Origin: Tropicimonas sp. IMCC6043
GTDB taxonomy: Bacteria; Pseudomonadota; Alphaproteobacteria; Rhodobacterales; Rhodobacteraceae
Direction of reading: 5' to 3'
NCBI RefSeq assembly: GCF_004146235.1
Contig: NZ_SELO01000020.1
Span: 1 to 64,000, forward strand
DNA length: 64,000 bases
This document shows, piece after piece, positions 15,867 to 24,485 of the stretch. The notes below the pieces were generated by a model. It searched no databases, was not told the origin of the DNA, and was given only the letters and a program-made list of their open reading frames with translations. Both the position numbers and the translations under genes were made by a program. The stretch's first letter is position 1, and each line of letters begins with the position of its first letter.

Positions 15867-16931
15867 TCAGGCGAGCGCGATTCCGAGGCGAAGGCGTAGC
15901 ATCTCGGTGACGAGGCTGCGGGCGCGGAGCCAGGCCTCCGGGCTGGAGGTTGCGAAATAGTCGAGGCCGGGGGCCGAGTTCACCTCGAGGATGGTCGCGC
16001 CCTCCGGTCCCGCTGCGAGGTCCGGCGCAAGGATGTCGATGCCCGCGAGGGCGAGCCCGAGGCTGGTGGCGGCGCGGGTGGCGAGGCTTTCGGCCGCGGG
16101 CGGCAGGTGCCCGGTCAGGTCAACAAGTTCACCGCCGGTGGACAGGTTCGCGTTGTCGAGCAGCGGTTGCCGCCGGCCGGCGGGCAGGATCGTTGCGGGC
16201 GAGAGGCCGTCTGCCGCGAGGCGGCGCAGGAGGCGCGGATCGTCAGCAGAAACCTTCGCTCCCCGGTGCTGGCTGCGAAACCGGGTCAACGCATCGGCAA
16301 TGAGCGTGGCGATGGACGACTCGCCGTCGCCGGTGACGGAGAAGGGATTGCGCTCATAGGCAAGGCGGACCGTTCCGTCGAGCACGAGCAGGCGGTAGTC
16401 GCGGCCCGGCAGGCGCGGTTCGACACGCAGCACGTCGTCGGTGCCGAACCCTTCCGATATGGCGTACGAAAGGGCCTTTGGGTCCTCGCAGAGGCGGATG
16501 TCGCGCCCTTCGGAGCCAGTGTTCGGCTTGACGATGACCGGATAGCCTTGTCGGCGGGCGAATTCGGCGGCCGCGTCCGGGCCGGGCAGGCGTTCGGCGG
16601 TTGTGGCGTTCTTCAGCGCCATGCGTGCGCGCCAGGCAGGGCTGAAGTCGAGCTGGCCGGGTGGCGTGGGCAGGCCCTCGGCGGCGAGCCATCGCGCGGC
16701 GTAGTCCTTGTCGGCGGCAAGATGCGCGGCGGCGTCGGTATTGAGCCCGATGGACTTGCCGAAGACCTGCATCCTCCGGCCGTCCGGCGCGGTGAGCCGG
16801 CCGATGAAGGCGTAGTCGCACTCCATGTCGAGCCGTGCGCCGAGGGCGTCCGCGGCTTCGTGGAGGAGCCGCACGAAGGGGGTGGCGCGCGCAAGAAATG
16901 CCGAATCCGGCGGGGCGAGCCGGAGTGCCAT
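15867..16931 (-). CDS. ATP-grasp domain protein, cyanophycin-synthetase-like
   Basis: 354-residue protein with an ATP-grasp fold. The ATP-binding loop YPVIVKPNTGSEGRDI lies mid-protein, and the metal-binding end ILEVNSAPGLDYF near residue 325 resembles cyanophycin synthetases and the GshF/glutamate-ligase group. It lacks the other domains of cyanophycin synthetase, so it is not CphA itself. Such stand-alone enzymes join a carboxylate to an amine using ATP; substrates are unknown here. Its ATG directly abuts the stop of the upstream ABC ATPase (TGA then ATG), so the two are co-translated and perhaps functionally tied. Confidence 0.7.
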   Translation of the reverse strand: MALRLAPPDSAFLARATPFVRLLHEAADALGARLDMECDYAFIGRLTAPDGRRMQVFGKSIGLNTDAAAHLAADKDYAARWLAAEGLPTPPGQLDFSPAWRARMALKNATTAERLPGPDAAAEFARRQGYPVIVKPNTGSEGRDIRLCEDPKALSYAISEGFGTDDVLRVEPRLPGRDYRLLVLDGTVRLAYERNPFSVTGDGESSIATLIADALTRFRSQHRGAKVSADDPRLLRRLAADGLSPATILPAGRRQPLLDNANLSTGGELVDLTGHLPPAAESLATRAATSLGLALAGIDILAPDLAAGPEGATILEVNSAPGLDYFATSSPEAWLRARSLVTEMLRLRLGIALA

Positions 16932-17876
16932 TCAGGCCGCCCGATGGGCGCCGGTGGTGAGCGCGAGGAAGATATCTTCCAGCCGCGGGTCCTCGGAGGC
17001 AACATCGGCGATGCGAATGCCGGCCGCGCGGACGGCGTCGAGCACGTCCTCGGCCGAGGTGGTCGAGCGCCGGTAGGAGAGTGCCAGAGCGCCGCCCGGG
17101 CGGCGCTCGCAGGTGACCGCCTCGGGCAGGACGAGATCGGCCGGCGGGTCGCCCGCCGGCTGGATCACAAGGGTCTTGGCATCGAGCCGGCCGATCAGCC
17201 GGTCGGTGCGGTCATGGGCGATCTTGTCACCCTGGTGGATGATGGCGATCTCGTCGCACATCGCCTCGGCCTCCTCGAGGTAATGCGTCGTCAGGATGAT
17301 CGTCATGCCCTCCGCGTTGAGCTTCCGAACGTTGGTCCAGAGCATCTGCCGCAACTCAATATCGACGCCCGCCGTGGGTTCGTCGAGCACCAGCACATGC
17401 GGCCGGTGCACGAGCGCCTTTCCGAGCAAGAGCCGCCGCCGCATGCCGCCCGAAAGGGTGCGCGAATAAGCGTCAGCCTTGTCAGTCAACCCGATCATCT
17501 CGAGGATCTCGTCGGTGCGGCGTTCGGCGCGCGGCACGCCGTAGAGGCCCGCCTGCACGTCGAGCGCGGCGCGCGCGGTGAAGAACGGGTCGAGGTTCAG
17601 CTCCTGCGGCATCACCCCGATCGCGGCGCGGCTCTGACGCGGGTTCACGTCCTGATCGAAGCCCCAGATCCGGACATTCCCCGCGCTCTTTCGCACCAGC
17701 CCGGCAAGGATATTGATCAGCGTCGACTTTCCCGCCCCGTTCGGCCCCAGCAGACCGAAGATGGATCCCTGTGGCACCTGAAGGTCGACGCCTTTCAGCG
17801 CTTCCTTCGAGGCTGAGCCCTTCTGGGCGGCGTAGGTCTTGGCCAGTCCCTCGATCTCGATGGCAAAACGGCTCAT
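16932..17876 (-). CDS. ABC transporter ATP-binding protein (ABC-2/DrrA type)
   Basis: 314-residue ATPase with Walker A GPNGAGKST (44-52), signature LSGGMRRRLLLG, Walker B VLVLDEPTAGVD and a switch His in ILTTHYLEEAE. The C-terminal extension after about residue 230 is typical of exporter ATPases of the ABC-2 class. No ABC-2 permease gene is adjacent; the next gene downstream is the ATP-grasp protein, touching it without spacing. The partner permease must lie elsewhere, or the ATPase serves something other than an ABC-2 exporter. Confidence 0.85.
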   Translation of the reverse strand: MSRFAIEIEGLAKTYAAQKGSASKEALKGVDLQVPQGSIFGLLGPNGAGKSTLINILAGLVRKSAGNVRIWGFDQDVNPRQSRAAIGVMPQELNLDPFFTARAALDVQAGLYGVPRAERRTDEILEMIGLTDKADAYSRTLSGGMRRRLLLGKALVHRPHVLVLDEPTAGVDIELRQMLWTNVRKLNAEGMTIILTTHYLEEAEAMCDEIAIIHQGDKIAHDRTDRLIGRLDAKTLVIQPAGDPPADLVLPEAVTCERRPGGALALSYRRSTTSAEDVLDAVRAAGIRIADVASEDPRLEDIFLALTTGAHRAA

Positions 17877-17985
17877 ATGCGGCGCTCCGGCTCTTGCCCG
17901 CGCGCGGGCGTTTTCTATGATGTCGCGAACCTATGTCGGGTCGGGCGCTGCCACAAGCACCCGGCCGCAACGCCAGGAGCCCGCA

Positions 17986-18165
17986 ATGTCCGAGATGCCC
18001 GAGCCGCCCGAAGTTGAGGTCGTGACAACCACCCGCGTCGCCTGCGACGGCGGCGAAGGGGCGCTCGGCCATCCGCGTGTCTGGCTGAGCCTTGGCGCGA
18101 ATGGCGAGGTCGAATGCCCCTATTGCGACAAGAAGTTCGTGCTGGAAGGCAAGGCCGGCCACTGA
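17986..18165 (+). CDS. Small zinc-finger protein (NDUFS6-like zf-CHCC domain)
   Basis: 59-residue protein with Cys near residue 20 (VACDGGEG), His in GHPRVWL and the CPYC pair near the C-terminus, the C-H-C-C pattern of the zf-CHCC domain. Homologues are widespread in alphaproteobacteria and related to the complex I accessory subunit NDUFS6; the bacterial role is not settled. The ATG at 17986 was chosen because AGGAG lies 7 nt upstream and the domain begins there; the frame is open upstream, but only as a shadow of the ABC gene region. It is transcribed divergently from the ABC ATPase gene. Confidence 0.8.
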   Translation: MSEMPEPPEVEVVTTTRVACDGGEGALGHPRVWLSLGANGEVECPYCDKKFVLEGKAGH

Positions 18166-18178
18166 CCGGCCCATGCTC

Positions 18179-19111
18179 TCAGGCGGCGCGAAGCGCCAGC
18201 CACAGGATGTAACCGACGTAAAGACCGAGCAGGATCGCGCCTTCGCGGCGGCTGATCCGCCGGTCCGTCGCCGCGACCCATAGCAGAAGGGCGGTGGCGC
18301 CCAGCATGACTGCGAGGTCGGCGCCGATCGTGCCCGGCGGTGCAGAGATCGGCGAAACCGCCGCTGTTGCCCCGAGAATTCCGAGCAGGTTGAAGATGTT
18401 ACTGCCGATGACGTTGCCGATGGCGACCTCGGCATGTCCGCGTCGCGCCGCGATCAGCGACGTGGCGAGTTCGGGAAGCGAGGTGCCGACGGCGACGATG
18501 GTTAAGCCGATGATCGTTTCGGGAACGGCGAGGGACCGCGCCAGCGAGATCCCGCCGGTGACCAGCAGATGCGCTCCGATCAGCGTCGCCACCAGTCCTA
18601 ACGCGAACTGACCCACCGCGGGGAACAGGCGCGCCGGCGCGGCCGCTTCCTCGGTCGGCGCTGAGTCGTCCGGCCCCGGCGCACGCAGGGCGATCGCAAG
18701 ATAGGTCGCGAGGCCGCCTAGGAGGATCAGGCCGCCGGTCCGGCCAAGCATGTCGATCCAGATCAGTGCGGCGCCGGCGAGCGTGGCCAACGCCAGGGCG
18801 GGACCGTCGCGCAGCAGAGCGCGGCGCTCGACCGCCATCGGAGCGACCAGCGCGGCAAGGCCGAGGATCAGCAGGATATTGGCGATATTGCTGCCGACGA
18901 CATTGCCGATCGCGATTCCGGGCGAATCAAGGAAGGCAGCACGGAGACTGGTAAGAAGCTCGGGCGTTGACGTTCCGAAACCGACGATGGTCAGGCCGAT
19001 CACGAGGGGCGGCAGGCCCGCCCTGTGCGCGAGTCCGACCGCGCCGGCGACGAGGCGGTCGCCACCGAAGAACAGCCCGGCCAGGCCGGCGGCAATGAAG
19101 AGAAGATCCAT
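18179..19111 (-). CDS. Calcium/sodium:proton antiporter (CaCA family, YrbG-like)
   Basis: 310-residue inner-membrane exchanger with about ten helices and the two inverted alpha-repeats of the family: VGFGTSTPELLTSL with GNVVGSNIANILLILG, and VAVGTSLPELATSL with GNVIGSNIFNLLGILG. The acidic residues of both repeats bind the cation. The short acidic central loop (DDSAPTEEAAA) separates the halves. The start MDLLF at 19111 begins at the first helix; the frame is open further upstream without a membrane-compatible extension. It exchanges Ca2+ (or K+) for Na+ or H+. The 3' end converges on the zinc-finger gene, leaving 13 nt. Confidence 0.88.
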   Translation of the reverse strand: MDLLFIAAGLAGLFFGGDRLVAGAVGLAHRAGLPPLVIGLTIVGFGTSTPELLTSLRAAFLDSPGIAIGNVVGSNIANILLILGLAALVAPMAVERRALLRDGPALALATLAGAALIWIDMLGRTGGLILLGGLATYLAIALRAPGPDDSAPTEEAAAPARLFPAVGQFALGLVATLIGAHLLVTGGISLARSLAVPETIIGLTIVAVGTSLPELATSLIAARRGHAEVAIGNVIGSNIFNLLGILGATAAVSPISAPPGTIGADLAVMLGATALLLWVAATDRRISRREGAILLGLYVGYILWLALRAA

Positions 19112-19297
19112 GCATGTCCCCGCCCCGGAACATTGTGCCGCCCGCCGGGACCGGGATCTGGCTGGCAGGAGATCGGGTGCCGCACAGGGGGTTACAAGAC
19201 CTGCCACGCAGAATGTCGCGTCCTGCGGCCGTATCCGGTGTCGCGGCCTGCTATCCTGTCGGTCGAGACGCAGTTTGGGAAGAATCGGAGGAGCCCC

Positions 19298-19729
19298 ATG
19301 TTGGATCTGGAACGTGCCATCGAAATTGCCGCCGCGGCGCATCGCGGTCAGACCGACAGGGCCGGCGCCCAATATATCCTGCACCCGCTGCGGGTGATGC
19401 TCGCCTGCGAGGGAGACAGTGCACGGATCGTCGGCGTGCTGCACGATGTGGTCGAGGATACGACCTGGACGCTCGAGGCGCTCAGGGACGAAGGCGCGAG
19501 CGATGAAATCTTGGCGTCGCTGGAGTCGGTGACCCGGCGTGCCGACGAGAGCTACGAGGAATTCATCGACCGCGCGGCGTGCAATCCGGTCGGACGCGTG
19601 GTCAAGATCGCGGACCTGAAGGACAATCTCGACATCACGCGGATTGCGGCGCCGAACGGGAGGGACAAGTCGCGCCAGGAGAAATACCGAGCGGCACTCG
19701 ACCGGCTCGAGTCCGCGACCGCGTCCTAG
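19298..19729 (+). CDS. HD-domain hydrolase, RelA/SpoT-like (MESH1-type small family)
   Basis: 143-residue HD-domain protein. His15, the HD pair (His49-Asp50, VLHDVVEDT) and the second metal-site segment KIADLKDNLD (from about 103) match the (p)ppGpp hydrolase domain of SpoT. No synthetase, TGS or ACT domain is present, so it would be a small alarmone hydrolase-like protein or another HD phosphohydrolase. The ATG at 19298 has GGAGGAG upstream; the longer open frame upstream is not used. It is divergent from the exchanger gene. Confidence 0.75.
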   Translation: MLDLERAIEIAAAAHRGQTDRAGAQYILHPLRVMLACEGDSARIVGVLHDVVEDTTWTLEALRDEGASDEILASLESVTRRADESYEEFIDRAACNPVGRVVKIADLKDNLDITRIAAPNGRDKSRQEKYRAALDRLESATAS

Positions 19730-19813
19730 ACCGGAAGATGGCGCTGGAGACGGCGCTTCAATAGCAATTGCTTCGTTCGCGCCCCTTGCTCCCGAATTGT
19801 GCGGCCACCGGCC

Positions 19814-20349
19814 TCACTTCACCGGTGCCGCGGGGGAAAAGTTCGGGATCGGGTCGGTGGAGGCGGGCCGGGCTTCGAGATCGGTCCAGTTCGCCTCAGA
19901 GAGGGTCAGGTTGCCGGGAATGTCCGCCTCCCAGAAGCCCACCACGTTTCGCGTGATGTTGAGATAGAGCTTGCCGTCGACGATCCGCCAGAGGTTGGGA
20001 TTGCCCGGCACCTTGCCGCCCTTGGCCACGCCATAGGCGCAGTGGCCGTCATGCAGTGGCCGTCATATTGTGGCATGAAGGCGTCGGGGTCGGCTAGGAA
20101 GCGGTCTCGGTTCGTCTCGCTGGAGAAGGCGAATGTCGCGCCGTCGAACTCTGCGGTGATGTCCGACCGACCCGGAATCGCGGCCGGCTGGGGCGTGCCG
20201 ATCTCGGACTGTTCGAGGTTGAAATAGGCGACGACATCGTAGCCCGAGACGGCATATCCGTTCGCGGCGGTGTATTCCTCGCCGGCGAGCGCGGCGGCGC
20301 CGAGCAGAGCGAGGCCGAGGCCAAGGGCGAAAGCGGGGATGAAACGCAT
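19814..20349 (-). pseudogene. YHS domain-containing periplasmic protein, frameshifted by a 14-bp tandem duplication
   Basis: The first part begins MRFIPAFALGLGLALLG, a signal peptide, then EEYTAANGYAVSGYDVVAYF and a YHS domain reading to DAFMPQYDGHC. There the frame shifts. The missing remainder (AYGVAKGGKVPGNPNLW and on to a normal end) lies in another frame after 20066-20039. Removing one copy of the duplicated unit restores one continuous gene of the usual length. YHS proteins bind metal in the periplasm; the Cys-containing C-terminal half is lost here. The gene is divergent from polA. A sequencing or assembly error is the alternative explanation. Confidence 0.75.
20039..20066. repeat. Perfect 14-bp tandem duplication inside the YHS gene
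   Basis: GCAGTGGCCGTCAT occurs twice in direct succession (20039-20052 and 20053-20066) with no mismatch. The unit length is not a multiple of three, which causes the frameshift in the minus-strand gene. Confidence 0.9.
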
Positions 20350-20539
20350 GACATGTCCTTTGCGCGTTGCCAGATCGTGAGACGCCGGATGCCCCTGACG
20401 ATGAAGGTACGGTCGCAGGCCACGAACACACGATGTCGTGCTTCACCATCCCGTGTTCGCGGCGCCAACCCGCGCGCTCTCTGGCCCTCGGCAGCGGAAC
20501 GTGGCACCAAGGTGCGGCACGGATCTCGGGGAGCGCGGC

Positions 20540-23332
20540 ATGGCATTCGGCAAGGGACATCACCTGCATCTGATCGACGGGTCGGCCTTCATCTTCCGCG
20601 CCTATCACGCGCTGCCGCCACTCACGCGAAAGTCCGACGGCCTGCCCATCGGCGCGGTGGCGGGCTTCTGCAACATGCTGCACCGCTATGTGGAGGCGAA
20701 TACCGGGCCGGACGCACCGACCCACGCGGCGGTCATCTTCGACTATTCCGGCAAGTCCTTTCGCAACGAGATCTACCCCGACTACAAGGCCAACCGGCCG
20801 CCGGCGCCCGAGGACCTCGTGCCGCAATTCCCGCTCACCCGGCAGGCCACGCGGGCCTTCAACATCTCCTGCGAGGAAATTGACGGTTTCGAGGCCGACG
20901 ACATCATCGCCACGCTCGCCTGTCAGGCCCGGGCGGCCGGCGGGCGGGTGACCATCATTTCCTCTGACAAGGACCTGATGCAACTCGTCGGCGACGGCGT
21001 CGAGATGCTCGATGCGATGAAGAACAAGCGGATCGGGATCGAGGAAGTCGAAGAGAAGTTCGGCGTGCGTCCGGACAGGGTGGTGGACGTGCAGGCGCTT
21101 GCCGGCGACTCGGTCGACAACGTTCCCGGTGCGCCGGGAATCGGCATCAAGACCGCCGCGCAACTGATTCAGGAATACGGCGATCTCGAAACCCTGCTCG
21201 ACCGCGCCGAGGAGATCAAGCAGCCGAAGCGGCGCCAGGTGCTGCTCGAGATGCGTGACCAGATCGAGCTCTCCAAGAAGCTGGTGACGCTCGACTGCGC
21301 CACGCCGCTCGACTTTTCCCTGGATGACCTCGAGGTCCGAGAGCCGGACCCGGAGGCGCTGCTGGGGTTCCTGGCCGAGATGGAGTTCCGAACGCTCTCC
21401 AAGCGCGTTGCCGACAGGCTCGGAGTCGAGCCGCCGGCCATTCCCGAAGCGTCCGCGGAGCAGGCAGCGCAAGAACAGGCGGCGCCGGTTTTCGATGCCG
21501 CGGCCTACGACATTGTGCGGACAGCGGAAGAGCTCGATTTCTGGCTCCAGCGGATCGAGGCGTGCGGCAGGGTTGCGGTCGATACCGAGACCACTGGGCT
21601 CGACGAGATGACGGCCGAACTCGTCGGCATCTGTCTTGCCACCGAGGCCGGGCAGGCTTGCTACATCCCCGTGGGCCACAAGGCGGGATCGGGTGACGGG
21701 CTCTTCGCCGATGAAACGCTGTCCGAGGGCCAAATGCCGCTGAACGAGGCGCTGGAGAAGCTCAGGCCGGTCCTGGAGGATCCGAGCATCCTCAAGATCG
21801 GCCAGAACATGAAGTACGACGCGAAGATATTGTCGCGCTACGGCATCGAGATCGCGCCTTATGACGACACGATGCTGCTCTCCTATGCGCTTCATGCGGG
21901 CCTGCACGGGCACGGGATGGACACGCTCAGCGAGCGTTACCTCGGCCATGTCCCGATTCCGATCAAGGATCTCATCGGGAGCGGGAAGAGCGCCATCACC
22001 TTCGACAAGGTCGCGCTGGACGAGGCGGCGAAATATGCCGCCGAAGATGCGGACGTGACGCTGAGGCTCTGGGATCTGTTCAAGCCGCAACTGCACAAGG
22101 CACGGGTCACGACTGTTTACGAAACGCTCGAGCGGCCGCTCGCGCCGGTGCTCGCCCGGATGGAGATGGCCGGTGTGAAGGTCGATCGGGACACGCTCAG
22201 CCGCATGTCGAACGCTTTCGCGCAGAAGATGGCGGGACTCGAGGCGGAGATCCACGAGCTGGCCGGCGAAAGCTTCAATGTTGGCAGTCCCAAGCAGCTG
22301 GGCGAGATCCTTTTCGACAAGATGGGACTGGAGGGCGGCAAGAAGGGCAAGGCCGGCGCATGGTCGACCCCGGCACAGGTGCTGGAAGACCTTGCGACCG
22401 AACACGACCTGCCCGCCCGGGTGCTCGACTGGCGGCAGCTGTCGAAGCTGAAATCGACCTATACCGATGCCTTGCAGGACCACATCAACCCCGAGACCGA
22501 CCGCGTCCACACTTCCTATATCCAGTCCGGCGCCAATACCGGCCGGCTTGCCTCGACCGATCCCAACCTGCAGAACATCCCGGTGCGCACCGAGGAGGGT
22601 CGGCGCATCCGCGAGGCCTTCGTGGCCGACACCGGCAAGGTCCTTGTCAGCCTCGACTATTCCCAAATCGAGCTTCGCATCCTCGCCCATGTTGCCGGCA
22701 TCGACACGCTGAAACAGGCCTTCCGCGAGGGCCAGGACATCCACGCAATGACCGCGTCGGAAATGTTCGACGTACCCCTCGACGAGATGACGCCGGAGAT
22801 CCGCCGGCAGGCCAAGGCAATCAATTTCGGCGTGATCTATGGCATCTCTGGCTTCGGACTGGCGCGCAACCTGCGGATTCCGCGGACGAAGGCGCAGGAG
22901 TTCATCGACCGGTATTTCGAGCGCTTTCCTGGCATCCGGGACTACATGGACGACACCGTGGCCTTCGCCAAGTCGCATGAGCGGGTGGAGACGCTCTTCG
23001 GCCGGCGGATCCACACGCCGGAGATCAACGCCAAGGGGCCGGGTGCGGGGTTTGCAAGGCGCGCGGCAATCAATGCGCCGATTCAAGGAACGGCGGCCGA
23101 CATCATCCGCCGGGCGATGATCCGGATGGAGGAGGCCATAGAGGGGCTGCCGGCGACGATGCTGTTGCAGGTCCACGACGAGCTGATCTTCGAGGTGGCG
23201 GAAGGTGCGGTGGACGAGACGATCGCCCGTGTCCGCGAAGTGATGGAAGGTGCTGCAGAGCCGGCGGTGAAGCTCGACGTACCGCTCGTGGTCGACGCCG
23301 GGCAGGGGGCGAACTGGGCCGAAGCGCACTGA
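20540..23332 (+). CDS. polA: DNA polymerase I
   Basis: 930-residue family A polymerase, replicative repair and Okazaki-fragment processing in the cytoplasm. The 5' nuclease domain is at about 1-290, the 3'-5' exonuclease at about 330-510 with DTETTG (Asp348, Glu350) intact, and the polymerase domain after about 545. Motif A is SLDYSQIELRIL (Asp706), motif B RRQAKAINFGVIYG, and motif C VHDE (Asp880). All catalytic residues look intact, so proofreading is retained, unlike in some family members. The start at 20540 has GGGGAG upstream and begins at the conserved nuclease fold (HLHLIDGSAFIFRAYHAL). A longer frame to 20438 gives no sensible sequence. It is divergent from the YHS pseudogene. Confidence 0.97.
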   Translation: MAFGKGHHLHLIDGSAFIFRAYHALPPLTRKSDGLPIGAVAGFCNMLHRYVEANTGPDAPTHAAVIFDYSGKSFRNEIYPDYKANRPPAPEDLVPQFPLTRQATRAFNISCEEIDGFEADDIIATLACQARAAGGRVTIISSDKDLMQLVGDGVEMLDAMKNKRIGIEEVEEKFGVRPDRVVDVQALAGDSVDNVPGAPGIGIKTAAQLIQEYGDLETLLDRAEEIKQPKRRQVLLEMRDQIELSKKLVTLDCATPLDFSLDDLEVREPDPEALLGFLAEMEFRTLSKRVADRLGVEPPAIPEASAEQAAQEQAAPVFDAAAYDIVRTAEELDFWLQRIEACGRVAVDTETTGLDEMTAELVGICLATEAGQACYIPVGHKAGSGDGLFADETLSEGQMPLNEALEKLRPVLEDPSILKIGQNMKYDAKILSRYGIEIAPYDDTMLLSYALHAGLHGHGMDTLSERYLGHVPIPIKDLIGSGKSAITFDKVALDEAAKYAAEDADVTLRLWDLFKPQLHKARVTTVYETLERPLAPVLARMEMAGVKVDRDTLSRMSNAFAQKMAGLEAEIHELAGESFNVGSPKQLGEILFDKMGLEGGKKGKAGAWSTPAQVLEDLATEHDLPARVLDWRQLSKLKSTYTDALQDHINPETDRVHTSYIQSGANTGRLASTDPNLQNIPVRTEEGRRIREAFVADTGKVLVSLDYSQIELRILAHVAGIDTLKQAFREGQDIHAMTASEMFDVPLDEMTPEIRRQAKAINFGVIYGISGFGLARNLRIPRTKAQEFIDRYFERFPGIRDYMDDTVAFAKSHERVETLFGRRIHTPEINAKGPGAGFARRAAINAPIQGTAADIIRRAMIRMEEAIEGLPATMLLQVHDELIFEVAEGAVDETIARVREVMEGAAEPAVKLDVPLVVDAGQGANWAEAH

Positions 23333-23352
23333 AACCGGCGCCGCCAGGATCG

Positions 23353-23463
23353 TCAATTCCGTTTCGGGATTCGCGCGTCGAGACCCTGTCCCCTCTGAAG
23401 CGCGGGACGCGCCCCCAATTTCGAGAACAGGAGGCGGCGCAGATCCGTGATCGGTGATCGCAT
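23353..23463 (-). CDS. Possible 36-codon small protein between polA and the CDF gene
   Basis: A minus-strand frame, starting MRSPITDLRRLLFSK and ending before a TGA at 23353-23355, has AGGA about 7 nt upstream. It is very basic, with no membrane segment, and no family is recognised. Its only support is a plausible ribosome-binding site in an otherwise empty 200-nt gap; it could equally be chance. Confidence 0.15.
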   Translation of the reverse strand: MRSPITDLRRLLFSKLGARPALQRGQGLDARIPKRN

Positions 23464-23532
23464 CGGCGGGTCCTCTTGCCACTGCGCCGCGGATTTGTTC
23501 CAAAAGGCCCCGTCAGGACGAGGTCCGCTCCA

Positions 23533-24474
23533 ATGCCACACGACCATCATCATCACCACGCTCATGCCGATCTCGATTCCGGAGACCGGCGGGTTTTTCT
23601 GGCCGTTGCAGTCAACGCCGCCCTGACCGTCGTTCAGATCGCCGCCGGGGTGATTTCGGGCTCGCTGGCGCTCATTGCAGATGCGATCCACAATTTCTCG
23701 GATGCGCTGTCGCTCGTGATCGCCTTTGCCGCCCGGCGGATCGCACGGCGGCCGGCAGACGAGCACATGACCTTTGGTTACGGCCGCGCCGAAATCGTGG
23801 CGGCGCTGATCAATTACACAACACTTATCGTCATCGCCGTCTATCTTGCCGCCGAGGGCGTCAACCGCCTTCTCGATCCGCCCGAGATCGAGGGCTGGCT
23901 CGTCGTAATCGTCGCGACAGTGGCGCTGGTGATCGACGCGGCGACGGCGCTGCTCATATTCGGCCTGTCCCGGTCGAGCGTGAACATGCGCGCGGCTTTT
24001 CTGCACAACGTGATGGACGCCCTTGGCTCGGTGGCGGTGATCGTCGGTGGCACGCTGATCCTGCTCTACGACTGGCGGCTGGTCGATCCGATCGTGACGC
24101 TGATGATCGCCGGCTACATCCTGTGGCACACGCTTCGCGAGATCGGTCCCGTTATCCGAATTCTGATGCTGGCAAGCCCGGAACGGCCGCGTGCGGGCGA
24201 GGTACTGGAAGCGATGGGTGATGTCGAGGGGGTGGCCGAGGTGCATCACCTGCACCTGTGGCAGATGGGAGAGCACGAGGTTTCGCTGGAGGCGCATGTC
24301 GTGCACGAGGACGGCCATGCGGCCGCGCGGGTCAAGGCCGCACTCAAGAGGTTGCTGGTCGACCGGTTCGACCTGCACCACACCGTCCTGGAAATGGAAA
24401 GTGCGGGCGATTGCTGCTTCAACGCGCCGGCGATCGGTCACGGATCCGGCGCCGCGACCCGCGGTCAGGCTTGA
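23533..24474 (+). CDS. Cation diffusion facilitator (CDF) family metal efflux protein
   Basis: 313-residue inner-membrane Zn2+/Co2+/Fe2+ proton antiporter. A His-rich N-terminus (HDHHHHHAHAD, from residue 3) precedes six membrane helices. The transport site is read from DAIHNFSD in TM2 and AFLHNVMDALGS in TM5, the His/Asp pairs expected of zinc-selective members. A cytoplasmic C-terminal domain carries HHLHLWQMG and ends with a Cys pair (DCCFNAP). The start at 23533 fits the His-rich leader; a longer frame to 23476 adds only a non-specific basic stretch. Metal is most likely zinc. Confidence 0.88.
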   Translation: MPHDHHHHHAHADLDSGDRRVFLAVAVNAALTVVQIAAGVISGSLALIADAIHNFSDALSLVIAFAARRIARRPADEHMTFGYGRAEIVAALINYTTLIVIAVYLAAEGVNRLLDPPEIEGWLVVIVATVALVIDAATALLIFGLSRSSVNMRAAFLHNVMDALGSVAVIVGGTLILLYDWRLVDPIVTLMIAGYILWHTLREIGPVIRILMLASPERPRAGEVLEAMGDVEGVAEVHHLHLWQMGEHEVSLEAHVVHEDGHAAARVKAALKRLLVDRFDLHHTVLEMESAGDCCFNAPAIGHGSGAATRGQA

Positions 24475-24485
24475 AGCGTGCCGCC

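Noticed and set aside
16107-17816. 569-codon plus-strand frame opposite the ATP-grasp and ABC ATPase genes
   Set aside because: Antisense shadow; the minus-strand genes have Walker motifs and ATP-grasp signatures.
20063-23503. Very long open frame (about 1146 codons) antisense to polA and beyond
   Set aside because: It is the shadow of polA and the YHS gene: high GC codon bias leaves the opposite strand free of stops. Its translation is Arg/Leu/Asp/His-rich without domains, and polA has every family motif intact.
23533-23565. HHHHH run in the CDF protein taken as an affinity tag
   Set aside because: His-rich N-termini are common in native zinc CDF proteins, and the run is mixed with Asp and Ala.
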